A stretch of 64,000 bases of DNA from Galeruca laticollis (lineage: Eukaryota; Arthropoda; Insecta; Coleoptera; Chrysomelidae), in NCBI GenBank assembly GCA_963921935.1, contig OY998185.1:33014487-33078486 (forward strand). The letters run 5' to 3'. The notes beneath the pieces were generated by a model. That model saw only the letters and a list, made by a program, of their open reading frames with translations, was not told the origin of the DNA and made no database searches. The stretch's first letter is position 1, and the number at the start of each line of letters is the position of its first letter. Shown here piece after piece: positions 21,331 through 33,560 of the stretch. Position numbers and translations under genes: made by a program.

Positions 21331-23003
21331 GCATGATAATCGACGGTAAAGAAATAACTGAAGAATGGAAAAAGTATTTTAGAGACCTTGTAAATATCAT
21401 ACAGGAAGAACAGCACAAAGAAGAGATCTATATCACAGCGGACATGCCCGTCAAAAATCCCTCCTTTGAAGAAACCCAAAAGGCCTTAAATAAGCTGAAA
21501 AATCACAAAGCGCCGGATACGGACGAGATACCAGCAGAACTTCTGAAATATGGGGGAGACGCACTACATCGCCAAATCCACCAGCTAATAACGCACATAT
21601 GGTTAGAAGAAAGGATACCAGCACGATGGAAGGAAAACGTAATAGTGCCCATCCACAAAAAAGGGAACAAAACAAGATGCGCGAATTATAGAGGAATCTC
21701 ACTCCTAAACACGGCATATAAAACCCTCTCAAACATCATTCTTAGTAGACTAATCCCTTATGCTGAAAATGTCCTAGGCGAATATCAAGCCGGGTTTAGG
21801 GCAAACAGATCAACAATAGATCAACTATTCACGCTGAGACAACTTCTAGAAAAGGGATGGGAGTATAACAGACCCATACACAATCTTTTCATAGACTTTC
21901 GACAGGCATATGATAGCGTAGAAAGAAGCCAAGTATGGAATGCCATGGCGGAGTTCTCAATACCAAAGAAACTCATTCGGATGACCAAAGTCTGTATGGA
22001 GGGTGGAATATCTAAAGTACGTGTAAATAATAAACTGTCTGGCAGCTTTGAAATCAACAGTGGACTTAAACAGGGTGATGCGTAATCTCCACTACTTTTT
22101 AACCTTGTATTAGAGAAAGCCATGAGGTCGGCCGAAATAAAAACAGAATTGCTATCGGTTCAAGGTCCCAAGCTATTACTCGCATATGCAGATGACATAG
22201 ATCTAGTTTGAGACTCCATCCTATCCACGAAAGACATTTTCAACAAGGTGGAAAGAGCAACAAGTGAAGTAGGGCTGAAGATTATTGAAGAGAAGACGAA
22301 ATATATGTGTATAAATAGAACGACACAAAGAGACAGAATAGGACAAAATGTGACGATCAACACCTTTAATTTCGAAAGAGTACAACGTTTTAAGTATCTG
22401 GGGGCCGTAATCACAGCGGACAACGATGTTACCGAAGAAATAAAAGACAGAATCCAATCTGCAAACCGCTGTCTATTTGCACTGAATAAGCTCATAAAAT
22501 CTCACAAGAACTTCAAAGATCAAAATCTATAAATCCATCGTCAGACCTTTAATAACATACGGATGCGAAACGTGGACCATGACCAAAGCAAACGAAGAAA
22601 AGCTCAGACGCTTTGAACGAAAAATACTTAGAAAAATTTTCGGACCTCACCATGACATCACCACAAACCAGTATAAGATCAGAACCAATATCGAATTAAA
22701 AGCACTCTACAACGACGCCGATATTGTCCAAGAAATTAAATCACAGCGACTAAGATGGGCAGGCCACGTGCACAGACTGAATAACGGAAGACTTGTAAAA
22801 CTGGTATGGGAGGAGATTCCCACAGGCAAAATACCACTCGGACGTCCCAGAATGCGATGGAGAGATAACATCCAAGCAGATCTCCGGAAAATGAACATTC
22901 CATTTGACCCTAGGTTGATGGAAGACCGAACAAATTGGAAAAAAGTTGTACAGTCAGCCAAGACCCACCCAGGGTTGTAGCGCTACGTGATGATGATGAT
23001 GAG
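21331..23003 (+). pseudogene. RTE-type LINE, 5'-truncated, reverse transcriptase and tail domain
   Basis: A non-LTR retrotransposon would nick target DNA and copy its RNA there; this copy has lost the endonuclease. It starts inside the linker before RT (DGKEITEEWKKYF) and covers the palm with FIDFRQAYDSV, then the YADDIDLV catalytic box and a C-terminal domain ending in KTHPGL followed by TAG. That ending and the GAT trinucleotide tail (about 22988-23003) fit RTE-clade elements. Lesions are a TAA at about 22083 in the QGDA-SPLLF motif, a TGA just after the YADD box (about 22209) and a frameshift near 22530. The 5' truncation joins gypsy-1 RNase H near 21330. I found no clear target duplication. 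Confidence 0.9.
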
Positions 23004-23064
23004 TTGAAAGGTATGAATGGTTAGTTTTATATACCACCGAATAGTTTTTCTTTCACATGGATAA

Positions 23065-23400
23065 AATGCTAGAAGTAGGACTTTTTCAGGACATCTCACA
23101 AATGAACCCCAATCATTTTAAGCTCACCAGAGCAAGTACAACGGGTCCTATAAATCCAGATACTCTACATTTTTTGTCCTTTTTCGCAAAATTTCAGCTT
23201 GTTAGCACGATACAGCCTCCAAAGTGGATATTCAGGGGAAAACTATTGATTTTCAGCTCAAAAGAGCTAGTAAAATCAGGTGCTATAAATCCAAATATAC
23301 TACATTTTTGGAGAAATTTCCGTTTGTTAGCACGATACAGCCTCTGGACTATATAAGTGCGGAGAAGTTAGTTTTAATTATTAAAACCGCTTATTTGCAA
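23065..23400 (+). repeat. Satellite-like repeat, about two incomplete units
   Basis: The words TTAGCACGATACAGCCTC (at 23212 and 23327) and TTTTCAGCTCA, then GAGC(T)AGTA, are those of the array at 59888-60655. The first unit is nearly complete; the second lacks about 60 bp. The sequence after the last unit (GTTAGTTTTAATTATTAAAACCG) also resembles the end of the distant array, so the shared block includes one flank. Confidence 0.85.
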
Positions 23401-23407
23401 ACTGTTT

Positions 23408-24140
23408 GAACCTCAAGCGACCCACAGAGGCATATTTTGATCCATTGACAACTCTTTTGCAGGATAATAACGCCGATTCAATTTATTATCAAAATAATCT
23501 ACAACACTACGAGTTTTGTGCAAAGAGTCTTCTTTTTCTGCATCTGGAGTAAAATGAAGACACTTTATTATTATCAAAAACCCATTTCTTCTCATGTGTT
23601 CCTCAAAATAATATGCGCGTTTCACAATAGACTTGAAACTTTGAAAGCGTTATAGTTTAGTATATTTTCAACTCAGGAATAGCTAATTCCCTCTAGGCAG
23701 CTATTCTTGAGTTCTCTAAAACACACTACATAAAATAAATAATCTCTCGGCTTAATTATTTGTTTGCCTGCAAATGATTTCCAGAAACTATTCCTTGTAA
23801 AGGAAATGAAAATGAACCAGCGGGGCAATCCAACATCCACAAAAAATTGATTTGGTTTTGTGATAGGAATATTTTTCATCTGGCCTATGAATGCCAATAT
23901 ATACGTGGATGCTTATATAGATTGGTTTGTTTAGCTTCTCAGGTCAGTCGGCAGAAGAAGTAATAACTGTGACCTCATCAAAGGTCAGTTGTTCTTCGTT
24001 ATCGTCTTCATTAGACCACTCCAACAACCCTGTTCCGTACTCGAGATTAAAATCTTCGTTACTACTATGTTTTCCTAACAACTGTTTTTCAAGATCATAA
24101 TCGTCAAGGTTGTGAAATTTTGTTTTTCATCTTTTAAGGC
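23408..24140 (-). pseudogene. piggyBac-type transposase remnant
   Basis: The frame at 23413-23625 contains NGFLIIIKCLHFTPDAEKED, TRSVVDYFDNKLN, YYPAKELSMDQNMPLW: the conserved stretch of piggyBac transposases that ends in the D-E/Q-x-M box with a catalytic Asp (here SMDQNM, Glu replaced by Gln). It is cut off right after MPLW, next to the satellite. Further right on the same strand (about 23950-24130) an acidic open stretch (DDYDLEKQLLG, SNEDDNEEQLTFDE) could be the acidic N-terminus usual in this family, but that link is weaker. The C-terminal half and terminal repeats are absent. Confidence 0.75.
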
Positions 24141-24589
24141 CTAGAATGCCCTTCGCCAACCTCCATATCTGTAAGTGAGAATTTGAATTTACAAACAACT
24201 ATAACTATAACCTCTTACCAGCACCAGCCTAAGGAGTATCCCTCTCTGCACCCGCAGGAGTGGCCCAGCCCTCACATCCACCTCCGCTCTTTCACCCTAC
24301 ACTTCCGCACCACACAGTATACTCTGCTCTATTGTCATACGAATTACCCTCCTATTTCACTCTTCCGACCCTTAAACGTTACAGAACAATTTCCCCAGTC
24401 ATACTGTCCTTGCTTTCGCCTTCGGTACCGTCTTAGTCTTATGCACTTTGAACGGTAGTTGGCTATCTTACCACACCCCCAGTTATTTCACCACTCCTCC
24501 ATACGAATTCTCCTACCATTCACCATCACCTCCACTTCCCTCGTCTCGCTCCGTCCCTTCACTAGCAGCCCCACCGTAATTTATTTTGC

Positions 24590-25483
24590 CACTTTCAGTC
24601 CGAACTGCTCAATCTTTTCCCCAATCTTACTACACATTCTCTCAGCCTTTCTTTCTATCTCCGCCTCCCCCTTTGCCGTACATACCAAACATACGTCATC
24701 CGCATACACCGGTATCACACACCCCTCTTCACATACTATCCCACAAACCTCATCGAAGGCACACTTCCAGAGCGCGTCGGTCCTAGAACCGAGCCCTGAG
24801 GTACTCCAGCATCCCTCTCATACCTCAACCCTCTAGACTCTACTACCACTCGCCCCGTCAAATAATCTTATACTGGACTGACCAACCGCTCCCCCAACCC
24901 AAGCCTCAGCAACGCGCTCAACGCGATAACTTTACTGACGCTGTTGAACGCGTTTCCGACATAGAAGAACACGAGTAGGGCCAATTTTTTGTTTCTCCAG
25001 CTGCCCTCCCTAGCACTTTCCACCAAACTCATCACACTGCCCAGCGCAGAGATACATGATTTTCCTTAAAAAATCCGTGCTGGTTTTCCCCAAAACCTCC
25101 ATTCCTACCAACATCCTCCTTAATCCTATGCTTTATTATCCCCTCCATCAATTTACCCATACCACTCGGCAGGCTGATGGACCTGTAGTCCACGGCCCTC
25201 TTCCCCTCTTTACCCGCCTGCCACCACAGTATCAACCCTGACGACCTCGCATCTTTCCGGGAATTCTTCCTCTCACTACCCTGTTAAATTATTTCCATAA
25301 TTACTCCTCATTGTCATTTAACAGCCCCTTCGCCACTTCACCACTCAGGCCGTCTATCCCTCGTGCTTTCCTCACTCTAATATTTCTTCCCCCCTCTTCT
25401 ACTTCCGATTTCTGTACCGACCCAATTCCCCTCCTCTTCTCTACCTCCCTAGTTCCCACGACTTCCTGAATCCTTCCCTCCAT
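24590..25483 (-). pseudogene. LINE reverse transcriptase fragment
   Basis: From the right: a linker (KARGIDGLSGEVAKGLL near 25330-25380), then VDYRSISLPSGMGKLMEGI (25130-25200) and QHGFF, the standard fingers of LINE RT, then NAFNSVSKVI (about 24940) at palm motif A, then AGVPQGSVLGPT (about 24790), then the catalytic VYADDVCLV box with YADD at 24695-24709. A frameshift lies between QGSVLGPT and YADD. The catalytic Asp pair is preserved, but the frame is broken in several places, so no working enzyme is made. Confidence 0.8.
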
Positions 25484-26253
25484 TCCCCTCCTACTCCCCC
25501 CCCCTCCCCGTGAACAACTTCCCTATAATATCCTTTTCCCAATCTTCCTCCGGCAGCGTGTTCCTATTTCTCACCATCCTTTCCACCGCTACCTTCTACG
25601 CCTTTCCACATGGATTGTTTTCCAATTCCACCAGTAGCTCTTCCCATTTCCCTTTTCTGCCCTCTACACCCTTCGCTCCGTTTTCTTCTCCTTGTAACCC
25701 CTTTTTCCCTTTATCCACCCTCTTCCTCTCAGCATCTGTCTTCGTTCATTCTTGCACTCCCCCCATAGCTCCTCTATTTCCTCATTTCACCAGTAAATTA
25801 GCCCTCCTCTCACGCATATTACCCCTCCTTCCCTCTCTTTTACTGCTCTGTATCAGCTCATACAATTCATCTACCCCTTTTCCGATAATCTCTATCTTCC
25901 TTTCCTTATATCCATCTCCACATTTCTATGTAAACTCAAACTTTCCTCATCCAACAGCAGCATCCAACTACTCACTCTTCCTCTCAGCCATCGATCAGAT
26001 GCTGTTATATTAATATATGATGAACCACCGTCACCCCTCACTAAGGTGGGCAGGAGTCATTCAGTATCACTAACGCGTTGAATACCAAAACTACCTCCAG
26101 TATCTCTCCTCTCCTGTCCGTTTTCTATACCCCCCCATGCAGTGTTTAGCATTGGAATCCCCTGTCACCATTCTTTTTTTTCCTTTTCACACCATCAAGT
26201 CGTCCTCCAGTTCTGTCATGATGCTCTCGTATTCCTCCAGACTGATATTTGGG

Positions 26254-26256
<3 letters not shown>

Positions 26257-26295
<39 letters not shown>
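26257..26295. repeat. TA dinucleotide microsatellite
   Basis: About 19 uninterrupted TA units inside the decayed LINE. Plus-strand frames of Tyr-Ile repeats here are artefacts of it. Confidence 0.95.
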
Positions 26296-26297
<2 letters not shown>

Positions 26298-26506
26298 CTG
26301 TATACCACCATGCCTCCCATTAACACTACCACGCATTCATTTCCCTTCCCCACTTCATCCGCTCTCAGCACTTCTTCAACCACTCTTATTCCTGCCTCTC
26401 CTGTATAGTCCATAATCCATTTTTGCTTTCCACATATCTAAAACATTTACCTCAGATCCACACGTCACATCCACTTTCCTCCTAAAAATCACCCTCCATC
26501 CCTTCC

Positions 26507-26879
26507 CTACATTCCTTTTTCCCGCGTACTGATCACCCCTTCCTCCTGTTTGGCCAAACTCGTCCCCTCTGAGGGGTTCAGAGTACACGAGTCCGTCTCA
26601 TTTTTTCCCTCCTCATTTCCATCATATTCCTCTACTCTCTTCCTTCCGCTACTACACTTTATCTCCCCTGGCTTGAGTCCCCTTTTCCCCACATACCCTA
26701 CAATGAAAAGCTTGCCGACAGTCTCTGGCCATATGACCCTCGCTGTTACATAGCCAGCACTTACTCTTCTCATTAACACCCTTGACCTCACATCCTGCCA
26801 CCTTGTGTCCCTTTTCTCCACATCCAAAACATCTGCCCTCCTCTCTACCCTCTATAATAGTTACCCTATTCCACCCCAA
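26507..26879 (-). pseudogene. LINE ORF1 zinc-knuckle region
   Basis: Three CCHC-type knuckles follow each other: CFGCGEKGHKVAGC, CWLCNSEGHMARDC and, degraded, CRVCGEKG with later residues lost. Such triple knuckles are usual at the C-terminus of the gag-like ORF1 of R1/I-type LINEs, where they bind element RNA. The two longer minus-strand frames here overlap in different phases, so the region is frameshifted after the third knuckle. It precedes the RT fragment on the same strand. Confidence 0.8.
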
Positions 26880-26930
26880 TCTAATCTTCCTTTTCCTCTG
26901 AAGGCTTCCGCTTCCACTTCAAAATATGTT

Positions 26931-27254
26931 GACATACACAAACAAACGCTTGCATTGAAAAATTGGAAGTAATTAAATTGAATTAGAGTAGAGTTCGTTT
27001 CTGCATTTCTACATCATCACAATAATAAGTTTCCTCCGATAATAAATGGAACATCATTCTATTCACTGATATTTTATAGAAAATGTAGCGCCAATGTTAC
27101 AAAAAGGCATTTTAAACAGAGTGAAATGATTCAAACCCGCCGATCAACAAAATAAAGGCATGCATTATCCAATTCCGTCACTGGCTTTCAGCGGAATCCT
27201 TGCAAACTCCGAAATGGTGTTGATTATAAAGAAGTAGACTTGATCGATTTATTA
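26931..27254. other. Spacer without recognised features
   Basis: About 320 bp of AT-rich sequence. No gene or repeat was recognised. Confidence 0.4.
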
Positions 27255-27450
27255 CTATCGACTAAAATGAAACCTTTGTGAACGAAGTGCCCCAGCAACG
27301 CCAATGTTCTTCATTTGTAGTGAGTCCGGTTCACTTCCAATATATTTCACCTTAAATGTTAATGGCATATCCGGAGCTTTCGGATATATACCATTGTAGG
27401 CTGGTAAAATAACCTGGGAAGAGCTATTAAATAGTAGACAGTATTCAGCA
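27255..27450 (-). pseudogene. Possible molybdenum-hydroxylase-like exon fragment (weak)
   Basis: After a plausible acceptor (CTTCCCAG at about 27421) the minus strand reads through YPKAPDMPLTFKVKYIGS and ends at a TAG at 27255. The D-M-P-L-x-F-K-V pattern recalls the D-I-P-x-D-F-R-V motif near the C-terminus of aldehyde oxidases and xanthine dehydrogenases. The downstream S-K-x-x-G-E-P motif is not convincingly present. It could instead be chance similarity. If real it is a lone, probably dead exon. Confidence 0.22.
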
Positions 27451-27539
27451 AAGAAGCTCACATTAGAACGAAAGTAACGATAACTAAGTCGTTTATTCAG
27501 AGACACCAGTTGATATCTGCAGTGACGTTACTCGTGGGA

Positions 27540-28106
27540 TTTTCATTATTGCTGTGATGAGAGATTATATTCTGTTCAGTAATAAATTATTTTGAAATGC
27601 GTAATAGTATATTACGTAACAAGTGTTGTAAGAAGCATTTTACGCACGAACGGAAAAGTTACGCACGAATTCGCGTAGCGGCGTCCTTCCTATTTATTTA
27701 AATAGTTTTTAAAACAACGGGTGGAATGAATTTATACATTCGTTATATCTACATAATTCATTTATACACTTAACTTTTCACTAATTCATATTGTATACAC
27801 TGTATATTTACTAACATTCAATTTATATAAATACTTCACTACTGTTTATCCATACGTTCACGTCCATTCACTATGAGGTAGCTGCTTAAATATTGAACGT
27901 TTTTCTAGTGCCTCCGAATTCCCGAATCTTCTAGTATGCGGCTCCCAACAAACAAGCGACTTTCGTGGAGATCTATATGAAAATAATCACGAAACATAAA
28001 TAATCCTTCCCGGAAATCGGTGTGCTTCTGCCAAAAGTTTGATTTTTATATATCGTATTAGACAGAGTCAGATTCAGGGACTACACCTGTGTACAATTTC
28101 GTAACA
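27540..28106 (-). repeat. Probable gypsy-2 3' LTR region
   Basis: On the minus strand the pol remnant is followed by the purine tract AAAGGAGGGGATAA and then TGTTACGAAATTG, the expected polypurine tract and LTR start (right edge 28106). The other LTR edge is not fixed; a TG at 27624 (TGTTGTAAG) is one candidate. No second LTR is present in the window, so this cannot be confirmed by comparison. Confidence 0.45.
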
Positions 28107-28118
28107 TTATCCCCTCCT

Positions 28119-31100
28119 TTAAAGGAAATTCATCCTAATACCTCTGTGTAGCCGGTACTGGATGTTTAAATCGGCAACTGGAACCCTGTCTACAATTTCC
28201 GGTCGTGTGAAAACAACAGGGCATCGTCTTAATCGGGTCCCGATAACGAGGGGTATAGCTGTAATTTTAATATGTGGACTCCGGTATCTGGGAAGATCAC
28301 CTCTATCATGTTCCTGATGATTCGCCGATCCAACTGGTTGCTCTCTATCCTGGACATTACAAGTTTCTCCACGGATTTCCAGCACATGATCTCGAAGGTC
28401 TCGTAGCGCTTCCCACACATTACGGTAGGTGGATTGATCTGGAAATTCGTTTCTTGTTACCAGGTAGAAGACATACAGCGAATTGTGTTTGAGTCTCAGT
28501 GTCTTGCCAGGGGCTTGAATCTGATCTTCAAATTTTTTTAATTGCTCAAACTTCCTTCGAAAGGTGGATGCCAACCCTCGTGCGTTTGTTACTGGCGAAG
28601 ATGTTGTGAGCCAGCGAATATTCTTCCGGGAGCGTGAAAAAATCTTGTCTTTGTTGTGTGGTGACTCCGTATCTAGCTTTCCCTGTACTCCGTATGCACC
28701 AACATATTCTTCCTTGGCAGGGTTAGATTTTTTTTGTCTATAGTTCACTCCCTTCTCTTTGTCGTGGTCTGCTTCAAATGACGCTTGTCGGTTTTGGTGG
28801 ACTACTCTCGGTTTTCCATTGGGGATCCTGCTTTTGCGATAGGTGACATTGTTGATCCTCTTCTTCATTAAGTACGGACCTTCCCATGATTTCTGTAATT
28901 GTCGAGAAAATCCTTTCCTCGTTGTCGGGTTGTGTAATCATACTTTGTCACCTTCATTGAAACTGCCTTCTGTGGCCTGCGTATCGTACCGTTCTTCATC
29001 CTGTCGCTAGAAACTTGAAGACACGTTCTAACCAATTCGTGCATCTAGTCCACCCTTCTTCTCAAACAGGTTTTTCGCAGGTGTTTCATCCGTGGACTCA
29101 TTTATGGCAGATCGATAAGCCAACGCAAATAGGTAAATAATCTGGTCCCAGTCTTTCTAGTGGTTGGATTTTCCAATGGTCCGTTCATTCTTTTGACCAT
29201 TCCATCTGACTATGGATGCAACGCTGTTGTACTGGTTTTCTTCATTTCCAGTCTGTCACAAATTTCCTGGAATACCTAGCTCTCGAAATTCTTTCCTTGA
29301 TTGCTGTGAACCTCCAATAGCACTTCATATCGGCTGATAAATTTTTTCACCAATACATCCGCGGCAGTTGTGGCCTCTTGCTCTGGGATTGCGTAAATTT
29401 CCACCCACATTGTGAAATAATACATTACAACCCGGATGTATTTTCTATCATTCTCTGTCATCGGAAATGGTCCGGCAATATCTAAAGCAATCTTTCCGAT
29501 AGAGATTCCAACATTTCATTGTTTCATAGGTGCGTCTCTCTTGCGATGTGGTCCATCACTCTTAGCACAAGTAGTACATTTCTTACACCAGTACTTCACA
29601 TCGTCGCAGCTGTTTATCCAATAAAACCGTTCACGGACTCGCTGAAGGGTTTCCTTCACTCCCAGATTTCCTCCCAAGTTACTGTCGTGTAACTTCCTCA
29701 GTACTTCAGCTACTCTTGTTCTCGGGATAACTAGCTGTCCTCTGATCACGGAACCATCATCGTTTTCGAGGACTCTTTTCAACAGCCCTTCATCCAGGAC
29801 AAGGAAGTTCCTCTGAGCCCAATATGCCTTGAGTGTCGGTGAAAATCTTGACACTTCTTACTAGCTAGGTCGCCAATTTTGTCCCTTCCATTGACGGATC
29901 ATCTTTAGGTAAGGATAATTCTCCTGATCTTCTCTGATCCTGGTGGGTGACCATTCTTCGTTGACTACCGAAGTTCTTGAAACTAAAACTTCCTTAGATT
30001 CCGCCTTGTTGCAGTGGGAACATTCTGCTGGACACGGCCGTCTAGATAGGAAGTCGATATTCCGGTGACTCACACCAGCTCGATGTTCGGTATTGAAATA
30101 GTACTTTTGAGGTCGTTCTATCTAGCAATCTGGCCCTCGGACTGCATCAATCACTTGAGTGCTGCGTGATCAGTACGGAATAAGAACTTCCCTCCAAACA
30201 GACACTGGTAAAATTGTTCCAAGCCCTTCGCTACGGCCAAAAGTTCTCTTCTCGTGACGCAAGAGTGTCGTTCTGGTTTGAAGAGGACTTTGCTGAAATA
30301 TGCCAGCACTATTTTGTGTCCTCCTTGGATCTGTGAGAGCACTCCTCCAATTCCTACGTTGCTTGTATCAGTGTCAAGAAAAAAATCTTCCTCTGGTAAT
30401 GGATATCCTAATATCGGCGCCGTGGTTAAATGTCTCTTTTAAGTTTCAATGGCCATTCGACAGTCTTCGTCCAAATGGACAGCTAGTGTTTCTTCTTTGT
30501 GTCAAGTTAGCGGCTTGGCAATATCTCCAAACTTCTTCATAAATCTTCTATAATTTGTGCAGAGTCCAAGGAAACTTCTAATTTGATTTTCGATGATTAG
30601 TTACGGCCATTGCTGAAAGGAAGCAAGTTTCTCTGGATCCGCCGCCACTCCTTCATTCCTCACTATATGACCTAGATAGTTTACTAGGTTTTGTAATAGC
30701 CTGACATTTCTTCGGGTTTATCATGAACTGGACAGCTTGAAGTCTTTTAAAATACCATATAGCCAAATAGCTGATATCAGCTTTCTTCAAAAATTGAATA
30801 GATGAGGCTTTTACTTGATGAAGATCCATACTGAACGATGAAATAAAACAATATAATTTGTTTGAATCTTCATTTATTTGAACTAATGTCTTTTGAATAC
30901 ATCTTCCAAACTCTTCAGGTGTTCCTCAAATGTATTCTCTCAAGTACTACGATGTCGTCCAAATAGACCAAGCATGTCTTTCAAGATAACACGCTCAAGA
31001 CATCTTCCATAAACTTTCAACTGTCGCGGGCGCATTACAGAGCCCGAATTGTATGACATTGAACTGTCATAATCCAGGTCCGGTGGTAGAAGCTGTCTTT

Positions 31101-32040
31101 TCTTCGCCTTCTGGGTTAATTTCTACTTGTCAATAACCATACTTCAAGTGTAAGGTGGAAAACAGTTTGCTGCCGGCCAAAGTGTCTAGCGTGTCGTCGA
31201 TTCGAGGCAGAAGATTGCTGTCTTTCTAAGTCACGTTGTTTAGCTGGCGATAGTCTACGCAGAATCTCGTAATCACATCATTTTTCTTTACTAGTACTAC
31301 TGGAGACACCAATGGACTAGTAGATGGTTGTATTACTTTCTCTTCTTCCATCTCTCGGCTGATGTTCCACCAGTCTTCCCCCCTTTTATTACGAATAGGT
31401 TTCGATGCTGCTAGAGAAATTCTTTTCTCAGCTCGATCCAAGGATTGAACAGTTACTCTTAACATCTGTTTGAATCTAGCAATGTAAAAGTCAGTTGTAG
31501 TTGTTTCACGAACTATAGACGTCACGGGTACTCAGTAGCCAATCCTTCTTGATAGTAATTGGCCAACCTTTCCGATTTATCACAAGTACTGGGATCTTCA
31601 TCGCCAACGTAATCAATCATTTTTCAATTAGTATTCCTTTGCCGACCTCTTCGTTGTCGTTCCTTGCCACCATCATAACCAGTGTACCTTCGTCCATGAT
31701 TCCCTGTAGCCGTGCTAGTCATGGTTTCGCTTCGTGCAGGTTGAACAGTATCTTCCTTTTCAGCTGCCAACATCATGCTGCATTCATATGTATGCAGGAA
31801 TACCTTCCCGGAACCCACTTTAATGTCTCTGTTTCTAAACTCCAGCTGGAAACTATGTAGTTCCATTACGTCTATTCTCAGAATCACGTCTTTTTCATTG
31901 TCAGCTACGATTAGCGTATGCGTGAGATTTTCTCCATTCATTCCCAATTGGAGTTGTGACTCTCCGTGAAAGTGGGCACTCTCACCTGTGGCGGTCCGCA
32001 GTCGAAGTCTCATTGGTTGAATCTTTTTCATGGAGTTTTG
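28119..32040 (-). pseudogene. gypsy-2: Ty3/gypsy pol, degraded, gag missing
   Basis: From the right: protease region (31624-32031), RT beginning with [15 protein letters not shown] and [12 protein letters not shown] (31226-31525), RNase H with HSCVTRRELLAV (30151-30342), H2C2 finger with CKKCTTC (29516-29854), integrase core with HSNQGKNFES (29276-29461), and a C-terminal tail with SWEGPYLMKKRIN near 28890. Frames change many times. The protease lacks its D-T/S-G box because the homology stops near 32040; gag and the 5' LTR are absent. The RT palm is further split by a short foreign insertion at 30749-30887. Confidence 0.87.
30742..30894. mobile_element. 139-bp insertion with 7-bp target duplication in gypsy-2 RT
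   Basis: GTCTTTT occurs at 30742-30748 and 30888-30894. Removing one copy plus the sequence between them restores an uninterrupted RT frame (LEDVFKR joined to LQAVQFMINPKKC on the minus strand). The inserted 139 bp has no inverted termini and no poly-A that I can see, and I do not recognise it. A 7-bp duplication suggests an integrase- or endonuclease-driven event. Confidence 0.8.
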
Positions 32041-32349
32041 TGTCTGGCCGTGTAATTGTTCTAGTTAGGAATGGCCAAAATCTGCGATTCCCTTTAAGCG
32101 TAACTCACCGGAGATGCGAAATCCAAAAATTGTTTGTCACACCGTACAATTATTGTGTGACCCAATTAAAATTGAAAACTATTCGCCATAAAACAACTTA
32201 CAAACAGTAGTGGCTTGGTGCTGGACGTTGAAACTGCAAAGTCGCAATCCAAAACACAAATCTTGAACCTTTAAGTGCGACCAAGCTAAGGAGGGCAACC
32301 CATTCATTAGTATGAATTTCCCAGAATGGTGCTTTTAAAGAGAAAGTCA
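32041..32349. other. Spacer between gypsy-2 and BEL-2
   Basis: About 300 bp holding the truncated edges of both elements. No separate feature is seen. Confidence 0.4.
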
Positions 32350-33560
32350 CTATCTAGTTAAGAAACAAACCTCCATCAAATAATAGTGAACTATTATACA
32401 TAAAACCATTTCTCGAGTCATCAAATAGTCTTAGGATTTGTGGAAGCATACAACAATTAAATTACTCATTTGAGAAACAACATCCCGCTCTACTTCCATA
32501 TTCTCATCAGCTCACTAGAGTTCTTTTTATACAAATTCTCGCTAATTTAAATCACGCTGGTCCTCAGCTATACTCAATAAGAAATACGTTTTGTCCCATA
32601 TACGGGAGAACACTAGATCGGAGAATTGTTTGCAGATGCGTACGTTGTTTTCGTGTGAACCCTTCAGTAAGCACACCCATCATGGAAAATTTACACAAGC
32701 AGCGTGTATGTTCGTCATTTCCACTTCATACTACCAGGGTAGACTTTGCGGGACCTATTCTAATTAAATCAAAAGGGGGCCGTGGCGCGAAGTTCACTAG
32801 AGTTGTTTCTTTATTTGCTTCATAACAGAAAGTGTACATATTAAGTTGGTTAGCGACTTGACGGTTGAATTATTTATTGCTGCGTTCCGTCGATTCATAG
32901 CAAGACGCGGAGAACCGTTTGAAATATTTTCCGACAATGGTACTACTTTTGTTAGTGCTAAGTCAAGAATTAAGGAACTAGGTGAATTTATTCTCTTGAA
33001 TCAGAATGAATTGCGAGTATCTTTTAACACCTTTGGGGTAAATTGGAGATTTATTTCCGCCTTCTCTCTCCATATTGGCGGAATTTGGGAAGCCGGTAAA
33101 AAATCTACAAAATAATATTTAAAAAACATTTTAGGTAATACCAGATGTACATTCGAAGAATTGTACATGGTTTTCACTGAAATTGAGGGCATTTTAAATT
33201 CACGACCTCGCTCTTATCCCTCACATTTCCTCACCGAACGCGCACTTACTTCACTATTCGATCCAGATATGACGCAATTACCTCTGAATCGGCTATCCAG
33301 ATTCCAATATGTCCAATACCTACAGCAATGACTAAATGGAATTCCAACTAAGGCTCATTAACCGTTGTTTCACTATTACTGTTAATGGACGAAAACACTC
33401 CACTATTCAAATTGCCCTTAGGAAGAATTACCAAATTATATCTTGGCCCCGAGGGAGTTGCACGAGTAGCAGAAGTTAGGATGAGCTCATAAATAGTACG
33501 CCGTTCCTTCGCAAGATTGTGTAAACTTCCTAGGGAAGATGAACACTATGGTGCTTTAAC
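32350..33560 (+). pseudogene. BEL-2: BEL/Pao integrase fragment
   Basis: A plus-strand remnant of the 3' part of a BEL/Pao pol. It starts in the integrase zinc finger (EKQHPALLPYSHQLTR, NLNHAGPQL, CRCVRCFRVN at 32480-32660), continues with the first catalytic Asp (TRVDFAGPIL near 32740), the second (FSDNGTTFVSAK) and the Glu (GGIWEAGKK near 33090), and ends in the DUF5641-like tail (LPLGRITKLY, GPEGVARVAEVR near 33415-33480). Stops and small indels interrupt it, for example near 32825 and 33113. Upstream gag, protease and RT are missing and no LTR is recognised. Confidence 0.85.

Larger units (their letters stand above)
24180..26930 (-). mobile_element. Decayed LINE with CCHC ORF1 and YADD reverse transcriptase (R1-like, provisional)
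   Basis: The whole block is purine-rich on the minus strand, and its pieces read as one LINE: zinc knuckles at the right, RT at the left. Two overlapping coding units of this kind are usual in the R1/I superclade, but the clade is my best guess only. It is full of stops and frameshifts. A TA dinucleotide repeat at 26257-26295 has grown inside it. The right edge, near 26930, is inside ORF1, so the 5' end is missing; the left edge is not sharply defined. Confidence 0.75.

Noticed and set aside
25510..26415. Long plus-strand frames rich in Ser, Pro, Phe and Leu
   Set aside because: They are the mirror of a purine-rich LINE on the minus strand; composition alone keeps them open.
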